NCBI GenBank assembly: GCA_017416535.1
Contig: JAFQCG010000004.1
Coordinates: 1-39,069 of the forward strand
Source: Bacilli bacterium
GTDB taxonomy: Bacteria > Bacillota_I > Bacilli_A > RF39 > UBA660
Direction: 5' to 3'
Length of the DNA stretch: 39,069 nucleotides
Shown here: piece by piece, positions 8,765-18,119 of the stretch
Position numbering within the stretch: position 1 is the first letter of the stretch
Layout of the letters: each line of letters opens with the position of its first letter
Made by a program: the position numbers and the translations under genes
Notes under the pieces: generated by a model
Told to the model about the DNA's origin: nothing
The model's database searches: none
What the model saw: only the letters and a program-made list of their open reading frames with translations

Positions 8765-10093
8765 ATGGATGGTAATGCAAAACACGATTTAGAGCATACT
8801 GCTGAAAAGTCTGTATCAATGTCTGCAAAGATTAGTAAAATTTCTACCATATTATTTGGTAGATTTTTAATTAGAGCTAATCGTTATTATCAAAAACATT
8901 TTTCATCATCTATGAAGGCATTAAGAAAAGATGGACCAACTAAAGAATTATGTGTATCTCCACCATTAACCAGAGCAGAAGTAAAACAAATAATTACTGC
9001 TTGTCGTGAAAATAATGTTTTAATGGGAATCAAGAAGATGCACCCAGATGGTGAACTTAGTAGCAATAAATCATTATATCAACAAGAAAAAATAGCACGT
9101 AATGAAATTAAATATAAAAAGTGGGATGATAGGCGTAAGGCAACATCAAAGATAAAGTTTATAAATAATTTTTGTAAATATAAGGCAGATAAATATAAAA
9201 ATATTTCAGCGTATAATATGAAGTTATCTAATAAGTGGCAATTACGACAAGAAAAATTAAAAAAGATAAAACCTTTAAATTCATATTGTAAAAATAAAGC
9301 AGAAATTTATAAAAAAATTGCTATTCAGGAGAAGACAAGAGATGAAGAAGAACAATATGTTATTATTTTTAATAAGAGTAAATTATCTTTCTTTAATGAG
9401 CAATTAGAAAAAATACCACCTAACAGATTAAAACAAAATACAAAAAACGAAATACCAGATTTAAATAAAGATGGAGTAATTGACGATAGAGATATTGAAC
9501 CAATGGTATCAAGGGGTATGAATCTAAAAATAGATGACCTTAATAAAATAGGAGAAGATTTTGGTTCATGTCCTGTTAGAGATTACACAAAAAACTATTG
9601 TGTTCAAAAAATTACTAAAGAAGAATACTGTGAGATAAGAGAACAGTTATTTGAATTAACAAGTCATGGTGCATGTGTATTAAATGAAAAAGAAATGATA
9701 ATTGCGATTCGTTCTGAAGATTTAGAAGAATATAGAAGATATGCTCCAGAACGTCCTATAAAAGAATATGGTGCATCTGGAGGTAGAGCAATTGAAAGTG
9801 AATCAAATCTTCACGATATTATGGAAATAGAAATAAATGATATTAAGAGATATAAAGAATTTAAAGAAACTTATTCATCTAAAGATTATGTAGCATCAAT
9901 TGCTCCAAATGGAACAACAACAATTCTGTTAAAAGAAACGGATACAAGGCAATTATCAGAAGCTAGTAAAAAAAAATCCAAAACAGAGGATTTGGTAAAA
10001 GAGGCAAATGAATTAGCAGAAAAAAACAAGAATGATAAAGTTATAGAAAGTGTTATTTTAGAACAGGAAGAAGAACGAGAATTTGATCGTTAA
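8765..10093 (+). CDS. Probable PcfB/DUF3801-like relaxosome accessory protein with EF-hand-like loop
   Basis: 442 residues starting at ATG behind a strong AGGAGG and directly upstream of the coupling ATPase, the place where DUF3801/PcfB-type proteins sit in pCF10- and Tn1549-like elements. The N-terminal ~140 residues (A-E-K-S-V-S-M ... N-N-V-L-M-G-I-K-K-M) resemble that family loosely. The middle is a very basic helical region. Near residue 232 lies a textbook EF-hand/dockerin calcium loop, DLNKDGVIDDRD. The protein ends in E-E-E-R-E-F-D-R, a version of the shared acidic tail, and overlaps the next gene by 11 bp. The family assignment rests mainly on position. Confidence 0.55.
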   Translation: MDGNAKHDLEHTAEKSVSMSAKISKISTILFGRFLIRANRYYQKHFSSSMKALRKDGPTKELCVSPPLTRAEVKQIITACRENNVLMGIKKMHPDGELSSNKSLYQQEKIARNEIKYKKWDDRRKATSKIKFINNFCKYKADKYKNISAYNMKLSNKWQLRQEKLKKIKPLNSYCKNKAEIYKKIAIQEKTRDEEEQYVIIFNKSKLSFFNEQLEKIPPNRLKQNTKNEIPDLNKDGVIDDRDIEPMVSRGMNLKIDDLNKIGEDFGSCPVRDYTKNYCVQKITKEEYCEIREQLFELTSHGACVLNEKEMIIAIRSEDLEEYRRYAPERPIKEYGASGGRAIESESNLHDIMEIEINDIKRYKEFKETYSSKDYVASIAPNGTTTILLKETDTRQLSEASKKKSKTEDLVKEANELAEKNKNDKVIESVILEQEEEREFDR

Positions 10094-12026
10094 ACGCAAT
10101 AAAAAGAGTAGTATTGTAATTATCTTGTTAATAATGTTAATCGCCTCTTATTATACTCTAAGAGTTTGTAGTTTATCAGAAGTAGCAGGAAAGTTTGAAT
10201 TTTCTCATTTAACTGAAGCATTAGATAAACTTCATATTATTACAACTCCTGTAATATTAAATGTGAAGACTATTACCACCTCATTATTTGTTGGTGTGTT
10301 TGCTTGGTTAATAATTCAAACAATAATGAACCAAAATAAAAAGAATTTACAAGAAGATACGTACGGAAGTGCTGAATGGGAAGATTCTAAAGCAATAAAA
10401 CCTTATTGTGAAAAAGAATTAGAAAAGAATCAGATATTCACAGCAACAGAAATGTTTGCTAAAAATATGAGAATATCCAAAAGGAATAGACACCTTATTC
10501 TAATAGGTAGACCTGGGAGTGGGAAATCCAGATATTACTTTAAAGTGAATTTGTTAAATGCAAATGGAGAAACGTTTGTTGTCACAGATCCAAAAGGAGA
10601 ACTTGTTAGGGATTGTGGTATGTCTTTAGTTAATTTAGGATATGATATTCGTGTTTTAAATTTAGTTGATAAGTCAAAGTCAGACCATTTTAATCCACTT
10701 ATGTATATTAAAAAAATTAATAAGACTATTGATAATAGTTTAGAAACTCAAGAATGGATAGCAGAAGACGATGTAATGACATTAATTAATACAATTATGT
10801 TAAATACTAAATCAGAAACTATTGAATCTAATACTGGAGATCCATTTTGGGAAAAGGCAGAGATGGTCTTCTTACAGGCAATAATTTATTATATTATTTT
10901 TAGATGTGATGATAAGGAAAAGAATTTTAAGACTGTATTAAAGCTAATTAGACTTGCAGAACCAGATAAAGAAGGTAATTCAACATTAAGTAGAATGTTT
11001 GATGCTTGGGCTGAAAAAGAACCAGATAATATCGGAGTTAAACAATGGAAACATTTTAAAGTGTCTGCATCATCTCCTAAAATGATGAGTACAATCATTA
11101 TGACTGCTTCAGCTCGCTTAGCACCATTTAATATATCTGAAATAGAAAATATGACTATTGATGATACGATGGAATTAAATAGAATCGGTGGAAAAGGTGA
11201 TGAAGGTAAAATAGCATATTTTATTATTAATAGTCCAAATGATTCAACATTTAATTTTATAGCAAGTATTATGTATACACAGATATTTTCTATAATAGAT
11301 GCAAATGCTAGTAAGAATAATGGTTCACTTTCAACCCCTGTTCAGATATATTGTGATGAATGGGCTCAGCTAGGGGTGATACCACGCTATTTGGAAAATC
11401 TTGCGTATGTTCGTGGTCTTAACTGTGGTATAACAACGTGTCTTCAATCATTATCACAATTGAAAAAAGTATACAAGGATAATTGGGAAACAGCATTAGA
11501 TTGTTCGGATTATATTTTATTTTTAGGATCACGTTCAAAGGAAACATTGGAATACATGAGTTCTATGCTCGGGAAAAAAACTTGGTATAAAAAGTCATCA
11601 GGTCGTACTTATTCAAGGCAAGGTTCTTCATCATTCAATTGGGATATAGTTGGGCGTGAGTTGGCTTTTGTTGATGAACTTGCAAGAATGGAAAGTGGCT
11701 ATGGTATTTTATTGGTTGCTGGTATGCGACCTTTTTATTCTAAGTTGTATGATTTGACAAAACATCCTAGATATAATGAATTATTTGAAAGTTGGAATGA
11801 AAAAGAAACCATCAAAAATAAATATGACCATTCAATTGAAAGAGGTATAAGTAAAGAAACAAGAAGGAAGCAGCAAATGTTTAGAGAATTAGGTTTAGGA
11901 TTTGTAAAAGTAAAACCTGAATTTAAAGCAAGAGATTTAACTAAATATGAAGAACGTAAATTTAATGAAGACGCTATATTACTTTCTTCTAAAAGTTTAA
12001 CTGATGAATTGTTAGATAATTTATAA
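10083..12026 (+). CDS. VirD4/TraG-type type IV coupling ATPase
   Basis: 647 residues starting at TTG 10,083 and overlapping the previous gene. Two N-terminal membrane helices (about residues 9-27 and 63-82) are followed by the ATPase domain: Walker A GRPGSGKS near residue 143 and Walker B Y-C-D-E-W-A-Q near residue 423. The sequence V-T-D-P-K-G-E after Walker A and the R-G-L-N-C-G-I segment after Walker B are typical of TraG/VirD4 proteins. It links the relaxosome to the mating channel at the membrane and selects DNA and protein substrates. It closes the replication/coupling module, 47 bp before the second border palindrome. Confidence 0.93.
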   Translation: MIVKRNKKSSIVIILLIMLIASYYTLRVCSLSEVAGKFEFSHLTEALDKLHIITTPVILNVKTITTSLFVGVFAWLIIQTIMNQNKKNLQEDTYGSAEWEDSKAIKPYCEKELEKNQIFTATEMFAKNMRISKRNRHLILIGRPGSGKSRYYFKVNLLNANGETFVVTDPKGELVRDCGMSLVNLGYDIRVLNLVDKSKSDHFNPLMYIKKINKTIDNSLETQEWIAEDDVMTLINTIMLNTKSETIESNTGDPFWEKAEMVFLQAIIYYIIFRCDDKEKNFKTVLKLIRLAEPDKEGNSTLSRMFDAWAEKEPDNIGVKQWKHFKVSASSPKMMSTIIMTASARLAPFNISEIENMTIDDTMELNRIGGKGDEGKIAYFIINSPNDSTFNFIASIMYTQIFSIIDANASKNNGSLSTPVQIYCDEWAQLGVIPRYLENLAYVRGLNCGITTCLQSLSQLKKVYKDNWETALDCSDYILFLGSRSKETLEYMSSMLGKKTWYKKSSGRTYSRQGSSSFNWDIVGRELAFVDELARMESGYGILLVAGMRPFYSKLYDLTKHPRYNELFESWNEKETIKNKYDHSIERGISKETRRKQQMFRELGLGFVKVKPEFKARDLTKYEERKFNEDAILLSSKSLTDELLDNL

Positions 12027-12073
12027 TTATATTTTTTATGTTGTTTAAGTTGTTAAATTTTTTTTAATTTAAG

Positions 12074-12091
12074 TGTTTACTAGTGTAAACA
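12074..12091. promoter_or_regulatory. Module-border palindrome, copy 2
   Basis: TGTTTACTAGTGTAAACA has perfect 7-bp arms. It lies in the 92-bp gap before the channel genes, 27 bp ahead of the ATG at 12,119. A T-rich tract (TTTTTTTTAATTTAAG) precedes it and AAAGGAG follows. It probably controls the mating-channel module. Confidence 0.78.
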
Positions 12092-12118
12092 AATATAAAA
12101 GAAAAGGAGAAAAAATTT

Positions 12119-12445
12119 ATGAAAAAAAAGAATTTGGCAGTTAGTATTAAGCAGGTATGTAAAAAAGTAGTTAGTTTATTTAATGTAGTTTTTTGTGGAT
12201 TTATTTTAAGTATTAATAGTGTGTATGCAGAAGGAAGTAATACAAGTAGCATTGATGGTTTTATCACATTTGTTTGTGATTGGTTATTAAAGATCGGAGG
12301 AGTAGTTGCTTTAATCGGTGCTGTTATGTTTGCTTTAGGTTGGCAACGTGATGATGCCGAAGGTAAAAGTAGAGGATTAATGACTATGATGGCAGGATTC
12401 ATGGTCATTGCTATTAGTCAATCAAAAGGTTTATTTGGACTATAA
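12119..12445 (+). CDS. Pilin-like/TrbC-Maff2-type conjugation protein
   Basis: 108 residues. A signal-peptide-like N-terminus (basic, then hydrophobic, ending V-Y-A before E-G-S) is followed by two hydrophobic helices, the first with I-G-G-V-V-A-L-I-G-A and the second with M-M-A-G-F-M-V-I-A-I. The loop between them carries D-A-E-G-K-S-R-G, as in VirB2/TrbC and Maff2-type proteins of Gram-positive elements. It is the first gene of the channel module and sits just before the TrbL/VirB6-like gene. It is expected in the membrane as a channel or pilus-like subunit. Confidence 0.75.
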   Translation: MKKKNLAVSIKQVCKKVVSLFNVVFCGFILSINSVYAEGSNTSSIDGFITFVCDWLLKIGGVVALIGAVMFALGWQRDDAEGKSRGLMTMMAGFMVIAISQSKGLFGL

Positions 12446-12461
12446 GAAGGAGGACTAATAG

Positions 12462-13280
12462 ATGGCTGGATTAATTGAAAGTATATTTCAAATATCCTTT
12501 AAAGTGTTAGGTTTTAAAATTGATATTAGTGATTTTGTAGGTACGATTCGTAATCTATGTAATTGGAATTCTATTACAAAAACAAGTATATGGTCATTAG
12601 CATCTAATATTCATTCAATTATAGTACCAATAGGATTAAGTTTATTAACATTATTCTTTTTATTAGATGTCACTAAAAAGGTTATGGATTTTGAAAGATT
12701 TAGTTGGGAACGGATGATATTTACCTTCATCCGTTTCCTCATCTTTAAAATGTTAATAGAAAATTCATTTGAATTACTTTCGTCCATAATGAGTATATCT
12801 AATAATATTCTTACTCAGGTCACAGGTTCACTTGCTTCAACATCATCAATTCCTGATCTTGCTGTACAGATGGGTGATTTAGTAAGAAATGCAGGTGGAA
12901 TTATTAAGCAAGGATTTATGGGAATTATCATATTAATTCTTTATATACCATTTATGGGTACTTTAATTGGTGTGTTAGTCCAAGTATTTATGCGTATAGG
13001 TAAGTTAATATTAAGTTTTGCTTTTTCACCTATACCAATCGCAATAGGAACATGGGAAGATGGGCAGAATGTTTGTAAAAGGTTTATAATGTCCACTATT
13101 GCTTTAGGAATTGAAGCATCAATGATTGTTGTATCAACTGCAATATATTCACTTGCTTTATCCACATTAACTGATGCAGGTTCAATTAGTTCAATGGTAG
13201 CGATAATGTTTTTAAATGGATTTTTGATGGCTATGATTTCTATGACTAGTACAATGTCTGAAAGGTGGGTTGGTGCATAA
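12462..13280 (+). CDS. TrbL/VirB6-like polytopic membrane channel protein
   Basis: 272 residues starting at ATG with AGGAGG upstream. It has about five to six hydrophobic segments (S-I-I-V-P-I-G-L-S-L, I-F-T-F-I-R-F-L-I, G-I-I-I-L-I-L-Y, F-S-P-I-P-I-A-I-G, I-M-F-L-N-G-F-L). The A-F-S-P-I-P-I-A segment, followed by G-Q-N-V-C-K-R-F, is characteristic of the TrbL/VirB6-like proteins of Firmicutes conjugative elements. It would form the inner-membrane pore of the mating channel. Its TAA overlaps the next ATG by one base. Confidence 0.82.
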   Translation: MAGLIESIFQISFKVLGFKIDISDFVGTIRNLCNWNSITKTSIWSLASNIHSIIVPIGLSLLTLFFLLDVTKKVMDFERFSWERMIFTFIRFLIFKMLIENSFELLSSIMSISNNILTQVTGSLASTSSIPDLAVQMGDLVRNAGGIIKQGFMGIIILILYIPFMGTLIGVLVQVFMRIGKLILSFAFSPIPIAIGTWEDGQNVCKRFIMSTIALGIEASMIVVSTAIYSLALSTLTDAGSISSMVAIMFLNGFLMAMISMTSTMSERWVGA

Positions 13281-13912
13281 TGGATAGAATAGAACCTAGA
13301 ATACATGATGAGATTAAGGATTATAAAGAAAAATTTTATAATTTCACTTTAAGACAATGGTTGTTTGGAATTCTTATTATTATAACAACAGTACCTTTAT
13401 ATTTGTTTTTAACTCCTAAAATAGGAAGTGATTTAACTGGATGGATAGTTATTATAGTTGCTATGCCAATTGGATTTTTTGGATTTATACCAATTCAGGG
13501 TTTAAATGCTGAACGTATAATATTCTATTGGAAACGTAATTATATTAACTTTGCGAAACCAATTATATATAAGACGGAAGCAGAATTATTAGAAGAAAAA
13601 ACCAAAAAGAAAAAATCTAAAAAATCTAAACCTAAGGTAAATAAAAAGGAAATTAGAAATAAGAAAAAAGAAGAAAAATTAAAATTGAAGGAATTAAAGA
13701 AGGAACGTAGTAAACAAAGAGAATTAGCACGTGCTAAGAAGAAATTTGGTATTAATACGTTAGAGAATACTACCAGCAATTTTTCGTTAAGTAAGGAAGA
13801 AGCACAAGTGCTATTAAAACTCGCTAAACAAGTTGTTGGAAAGGATAATAGTGTGATAAATGAAAAAACAGAAAAAGAAGGGTTTAAAGAAGACACAGAA
13901 ACAGAAGAATAA
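13280..13912 (+). CDS. PrgI-family conjugation membrane protein
   Basis: 210 residues. The start ATG at 13,280 overlaps the upstream stop (TAATG) and has AAAGGTGGG ahead of it; an in-frame GTG 15 bp earlier is less likely. Two adjacent membrane helices (F-G-I-L-I-I-I-T-T-V-P-L-Y and W-I-V-I-I-V-A-M-P-I-G-F-F-G-F) near the N-terminus are typical of the PrgI family, which always accompanies VirB4. The C-terminal half is a long, highly charged Lys/Glu helix. The gene overlaps virB4 by 53 bp. Confidence 0.82.
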   Translation: MDRIEPRIHDEIKDYKEKFYNFTLRQWLFGILIIITTVPLYLFLTPKIGSDLTGWIVIIVAMPIGFFGFIPIQGLNAERIIFYWKRNYINFAKPIIYKTEAELLEEKTKKKKSKKSKPKVNKKEIRNKKKEEKLKLKELKKERSKQRELARAKKKFGINTLENTTSNFSLSKEEAQVLLKLAKQVVGKDNSVINEKTEKEGFKEDTETEE

Positions 13913-16283
13913 TGTATTACCAAACAAAGTATTTATTCCTAAAACTAATCAAGAAATCATTTCTTATATGTTTAAGGAAGTTGATGAAAGAACAGGTATA
14001 TTTAGAATAGATGAAGATACTTATTCTATTTGTATTGAATATACTGATGTATCATTTGCCAAAGCTAATGATGAAGAGGCAGAAAACATCTTCTTTAAAT
14101 GGTTAGAATATTTACATTCTTTTAGGGAGGATACTCATATACAAGTTATCAATGCAGGTACTCCTATAAAAACAGAAAAGTATAAAGAAAAGTTTATATT
14201 TGATAAAGAACATTTAAAGGATGATAAACAGATTCAAATAGCTGATGAATTAAATACTCTTATAACTAATTCGCTTGGCACAAATGAAGATACATTACAA
14301 ACTAAAAGATTTATAGTAATATCTTTAAAAGCAAAAAACTTTATAGAAGCAAACGCATTATTTTTAAATATCTTTCTAAAGACAGAACAGAAGTTTAAAG
14401 AATTAAAATCTAAAGTTAATTTAGTATCAGTTAAAGAAAGATTAAGATTTATATATAATTTTTTTAATGTGTTATCAGTAGAAGATAATAATATTGATAA
14501 TATAATTGAATATGCTAAAGAAAAAGAATTAACTATATTTGATGTAATTGCTCCTCAAAAAGTTTTGATGCGTGAATCTGATCTTATTGAAATAGATGAT
14601 AAGAAATTTATTAGAGTTTTATATGTTTCTAAATTACCTAAAAGTTTAACTCCTAGATTTTATAATAGGATTACAACAATGGAAGATATTAACATTATTA
14701 CTACATTAAATATTAATCCAACTAATTCTGCTAAGATGATTAAAGTTGTGGATAAAAGTTTATCAGCAATGGAAACTGAGCGTCTTGAAAAGATAAAAAG
14801 AGCAGGAAAAAGTAATCTTGATTATGAATATGTTAAAGATAAGAAATTAGAAACAAAAATATCTAATGCAGAACAATTACAATATGATTTGCAAAAGAAT
14901 AATCAAAAGATATTTCAAAATAATTTTTTAGTGTGTATAACTGCTAATAGTTTTGAAGAATTAGAAGACCAGACTGTCAGAGTTCAGGAAGTTGCAGCTG
15001 AAATGTTAATAGAAATGAAACCTCTATTGTGGCAACAATTAGAAGGTGTACAAAATATACTTCCTTTAGGTCATAATAGTTTACAATTTCAAAGAACATT
15101 AACAAGTGAAGCAACAGCAGTAAATGTACCATTTAATAGTAAAGACTTCAATCACGAGAAGTCTTTATTTTATGGAGTAAATCTTGTAAGTAAAAATGCT
15201 ATATTTTGTGATAGAAAAAAATTAATAAATGGTAATGGATGCGTACTAGCAACTTCTGGAGCTGGTAAATCTTTTAATGTTAAAACTATTATAGAGCAAA
15301 TATTAATTCGTTATCCTGAAGATGAAATTTGTATCATTGAACCACAAAATGAGTACGGTGGATTATTAGAAGTATTTGGTGGACAAAAGATATTTATATC
15401 TACCAATTCAAATACTCATATTAATCCATTTGATTTATCTTTAAATTATGGATGTACTGATAATGGTAAAAGTGAACCAGTAAAAAGTAAAGTAGAATAT
15501 ATTATTGCTTTCTTAGAAAGTATAGTAGGTGCTAATGCTTTATCTGGTGGACAAAAAACTATTATAGATCGCTGTACTAAGATTATATTTGAAGATTATG
15601 AAAAGAGTAATTTTTCTGATGATAGTTTATTACCAACATTACCAGATTTTTATAATATGCTTTTAAAACAACCTGAAGAAGAAGCAAAAGATTTAGCATT
15701 AATTATAGAAAGATATGTAAAAGGTTCAATGGATTTATTCTCTAAAAAAACTAATATAGATATTCAAAATAGATTAGTTTCATTTGATATTAGTAAATTA
15801 TCTGCATCATTACAAACTACTGGATATTTAGTTGTATTAGACCATATCCAGAATAGACTAGCAAAGAATAAAGAGTTAGGTAAATATACTTGGATTTTTA
15901 TAGATGAATTTCATATCTTACTTGCTAATCCATATTCTGCTCAATATGTTGCTAATTTCTATAAAACTGGAAGAAAACTTAATGCGTTAAATACAGTAAT
16001 CTCTCAACAAATATCTCACTTACTAAGATCTGAATCTGGTAAAGATATTTTATCTAATTCAGAGTTTGCATTAATATTAAAACAGAAACCTTTAGATTTA
16101 CCATCTATTTGTAATATCTTTAATATTAGTGATGAAGAATCCATGTATGTTCAAGGTGATGCACCAACAGGACAAGGATTAGTTGTATTTGGTTCTGATG
16201 TTATTCCTTTTACTAATAAAGTACCTAAGGATTATTTAATCTATCAAGTTAATAATACTGATAGTCAAGTACAGGCAAGATAA
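13860..16283 (+). CDS. VirB4-family conjugation ATPase
   Basis: 807 residues. The N-terminus is a short, very basic stretch followed by the VirB4 N-domain. The C-terminal ATPase has Walker A A-T-S-G-A-G-K-S near residue 465 and Walker B W-I-F-I-D-E-F-H near residue 680. The Q-Q-I-S-H-L-L segment after it fits the sensor region of VirB4/TraE ATPases. It powers channel assembly and transfer at the membrane. The start at 13,860 lies inside the PrgI gene; the basic extension is unusual, but no better start with a ribosome site was seen. Confidence 0.93.
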   Translation: MKKQKKKGLKKTQKQKNNVLPNKVFIPKTNQEIISYMFKEVDERTGIFRIDEDTYSICIEYTDVSFAKANDEEAENIFFKWLEYLHSFREDTHIQVINAGTPIKTEKYKEKFIFDKEHLKDDKQIQIADELNTLITNSLGTNEDTLQTKRFIVISLKAKNFIEANALFLNIFLKTEQKFKELKSKVNLVSVKERLRFIYNFFNVLSVEDNNIDNIIEYAKEKELTIFDVIAPQKVLMRESDLIEIDDKKFIRVLYVSKLPKSLTPRFYNRITTMEDINIITTLNINPTNSAKMIKVVDKSLSAMETERLEKIKRAGKSNLDYEYVKDKKLETKISNAEQLQYDLQKNNQKIFQNNFLVCITANSFEELEDQTVRVQEVAAEMLIEMKPLLWQQLEGVQNILPLGHNSLQFQRTLTSEATAVNVPFNSKDFNHEKSLFYGVNLVSKNAIFCDRKKLINGNGCVLATSGAGKSFNVKTIIEQILIRYPEDEICIIEPQNEYGGLLEVFGGQKIFISTNSNTHINPFDLSLNYGCTDNGKSEPVKSKVEYIIAFLESIVGANALSGGQKTIIDRCTKIIFEDYEKSNFSDDSLLPTLPDFYNMLLKQPEEEAKDLALIIERYVKGSMDLFSKKTNIDIQNRLVSFDISKLSASLQTTGYLVVLDHIQNRLAKNKELGKYTWIFIDEFHILLANPYSAQYVANFYKTGRKLNALNTVISQQISHLLRSESGKDILSNSEFALILKQKPLDLPSICNIFNISDEESMYVQGDAPTGQGLVVFGSDVIPFTNKVPKDYLIYQVNNTDSQVQAR
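15140..15171 (+). other. Terminator-like hairpin inside virB4
   Basis: TAAAGACTTC, an 8-nt loop and GAAGTCTTTA form a perfect 10-bp stem (arms 15,140-15,149 and 15,158-15,167) followed by TTTT. It codes for ordinary virB4 residues (S-K-D-F-N-H-E-K-S-L). Its shape is that of a weak intrinsic terminator or RNA-processing hairpin. Confidence 0.4.
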
Positions 16284-16285
16284 TT

Positions 16286-18106
16286 ATGAAAGATAATACA
16301 GAAAGAGATGTTAAGAGGTCAATTGATAGATTATCAACATTATCATCAGAAGCATCCAATCATACATTTCAAGCAATAGATAGAATAGCAAAACAAGCGT
16401 CTGATTTTGCTGAAAATAAGTCCATAGAAGAAGATTTAACTAAGAATGATAAAGAAGTTGAATCAAGGTTAAAAACGTCTGAGAACACTCAAGAAATAGA
16501 TAATAAACAGGATGCAACAACTCAAGAAGAGAATAACTCTACTAGTAGGTTGAAAACAAATGTTAATGAAGATAATTCAACTGATAAAACTGATTCTAAT
16601 GTTTCAGAAAAGACTGAAGGAGTGAAGTCGGACAAGGACACTCCTAAGAAAAGTAAATTAAAAACAGTAGTAGAGAAAACAAATAAAAAAGTATTTAAGT
16701 TTAATGATAATCAAGGTAAAGCATCTAAGGTTGCTACTGTTGTTAGTAAAGGTGGAGAAAAGGTATCTAAAGCAGGTAGAGCAATTGTAAGAACATCAAG
16801 AGAATTAAATAAAGCAATGAGTGAAGATGGTAGTGGTACAGAATATATTAATGAAAAAATAACTCGTAAAATAAAAACCAAAGCATCTAATAAGATTAAA
16901 AAGAAAACAAAAAAAGTAGCTGGTAAGTTGGGGAAAAAGTTTAGTCAAACAATTGGTAAAAAATTATTAAAAGTTGCTAAGGTGGTTGTTGTCAAATTAA
17001 TTAAGATGCTTATATCTTTATTAGCTGCACTAGCAGAGTTTATTATTCCTCTAGCACTTATTCTTATAATTATAATTGCCGTATGCTCTATATTTGGTTC
17101 TACTATGTCTGAAGATTCTCTTAATTCATATCAACAATATATGAATAGTATTCAAGAAGAATATGATAAAAAAGTTGATGAGTTTTTAAAGGATAATCCA
17201 GATGGAGAAGTATTTGCTGTTGATGGTAATTATGGTCGTATTGATTGGAGAATACCATTATCTATAATGCAGGGTATAGGTGCAGAGTTAGAATTTGATC
17301 AAACTGAAAAAGATTTAATACAAAAGTTTAAATCTGAAGGATTATTAGAAAAACATGAAATATTAGAACAAATTGTAGAAGAAACTGATGATGAAGGTAA
17401 TACAGTAGAATTAACTAAGAAAGTATTGGTTATAACAAATAGTATGTATGAAGATTATATGGATTGGTGCAAAGATAATTATTCTTATATTGCTAATTTC
17501 AGCAAAACTAAAAATATCTCTGATGGAATAGAAACTTATTTTACTGATGAACAATTGGAGATGATAACTTTGTTATATAATTCAGAATTCTTTGCTGATT
17601 TATTAGGAACTGATTTTAAGACTAGAACACCAACCTATGGAAAAACAGATATTCCTTTGAAATTAAATACCGAACATTTTAATTCAAAAAATGCTTTAAC
17701 TAATGCTGGATTTAAAGGACAATGTACTTGGTTTAGTTATGGTCGTGCATTACAAGTATCTGGTAAAAAGATGCCAACAGGTAATGCTCAGACTTGGATT
17801 AATTCAGCAATAGCAATGGGTTATGAAACTGGTACACAACCTTCATATAATTCTGTTGTAGTATTATCATCTAATAGATTTGGTCATGTTGCATTTGTAG
17901 AAGCGTATGATGGTAAAACAATTACTGTATCTGAAGGAAATATAGGTAATGCTTGTAGGAATGATGATTCATGTAGTCAGGTAGAATATGCTAATGAACA
18001 CGCTAACGAATTAGTAAGAACAAAAACTTATAGTTCATTTGATGAGTATAGAAGAATAAATAAAAATAATGGATATACCATTATAGGATTTATATATTTA
18101 GATTAA
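16286..18106 (+). CDS. Membrane-anchored CHAP-domain peptidoglycan hydrolase of the mating channel
   Basis: 606 residues. Residues 1-150 are a polar, disordered Asn/Lys/Glu/Ser-rich cytoplasmic region, followed by a basic segment and a long hydrophobic anchor (about 228-272). An extracellular helical domain comes next, and the C-terminal CHAP amidase/endopeptidase has catalytic Cys in G-Q-C-T-W-F (about residue 480) and His in F-G-H-V-A-F-V-E (about 533), then S-E-G-N. It corresponds to the VirB1-like wall hydrolases (for example Orf14 of Tn916) that open the cell wall for the channel. Starts 2 bp after virB4. Confidence 0.88.
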   Translation: MKDNTERDVKRSIDRLSTLSSEASNHTFQAIDRIAKQASDFAENKSIEEDLTKNDKEVESRLKTSENTQEIDNKQDATTQEENNSTSRLKTNVNEDNSTDKTDSNVSEKTEGVKSDKDTPKKSKLKTVVEKTNKKVFKFNDNQGKASKVATVVSKGGEKVSKAGRAIVRTSRELNKAMSEDGSGTEYINEKITRKIKTKASNKIKKKTKKVAGKLGKKFSQTIGKKLLKVAKVVVVKLIKMLISLLAALAEFIIPLALILIIIIAVCSIFGSTMSEDSLNSYQQYMNSIQEEYDKKVDEFLKDNPDGEVFAVDGNYGRIDWRIPLSIMQGIGAELEFDQTEKDLIQKFKSEGLLEKHEILEQIVEETDDEGNTVELTKKVLVITNSMYEDYMDWCKDNYSYIANFSKTKNISDGIETYFTDEQLEMITLLYNSEFFADLLGTDFKTRTPTYGKTDIPLKLNTEHFNSKNALTNAGFKGQCTWFSYGRALQVSGKKMPTGNAQTWINSAIAMGYETGTQPSYNSVVVLSSNRFGHVAFVEAYDGKTITVSEGNIGNACRNDDSCSQVEYANEHANELVRTKTYSSFDEYRRINKNNGYTIIGFIYLD

Positions 18107-18119
18107 AAAGGAGAAAGAA

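Noticed and set aside
12064-12408. Minus-strand open frames opposite the channel genes, and similar opposite-strand frames elsewhere
   Set aside because: They mirror clearly recognised + strand proteins, lack ribosome sites and have no family resemblance.
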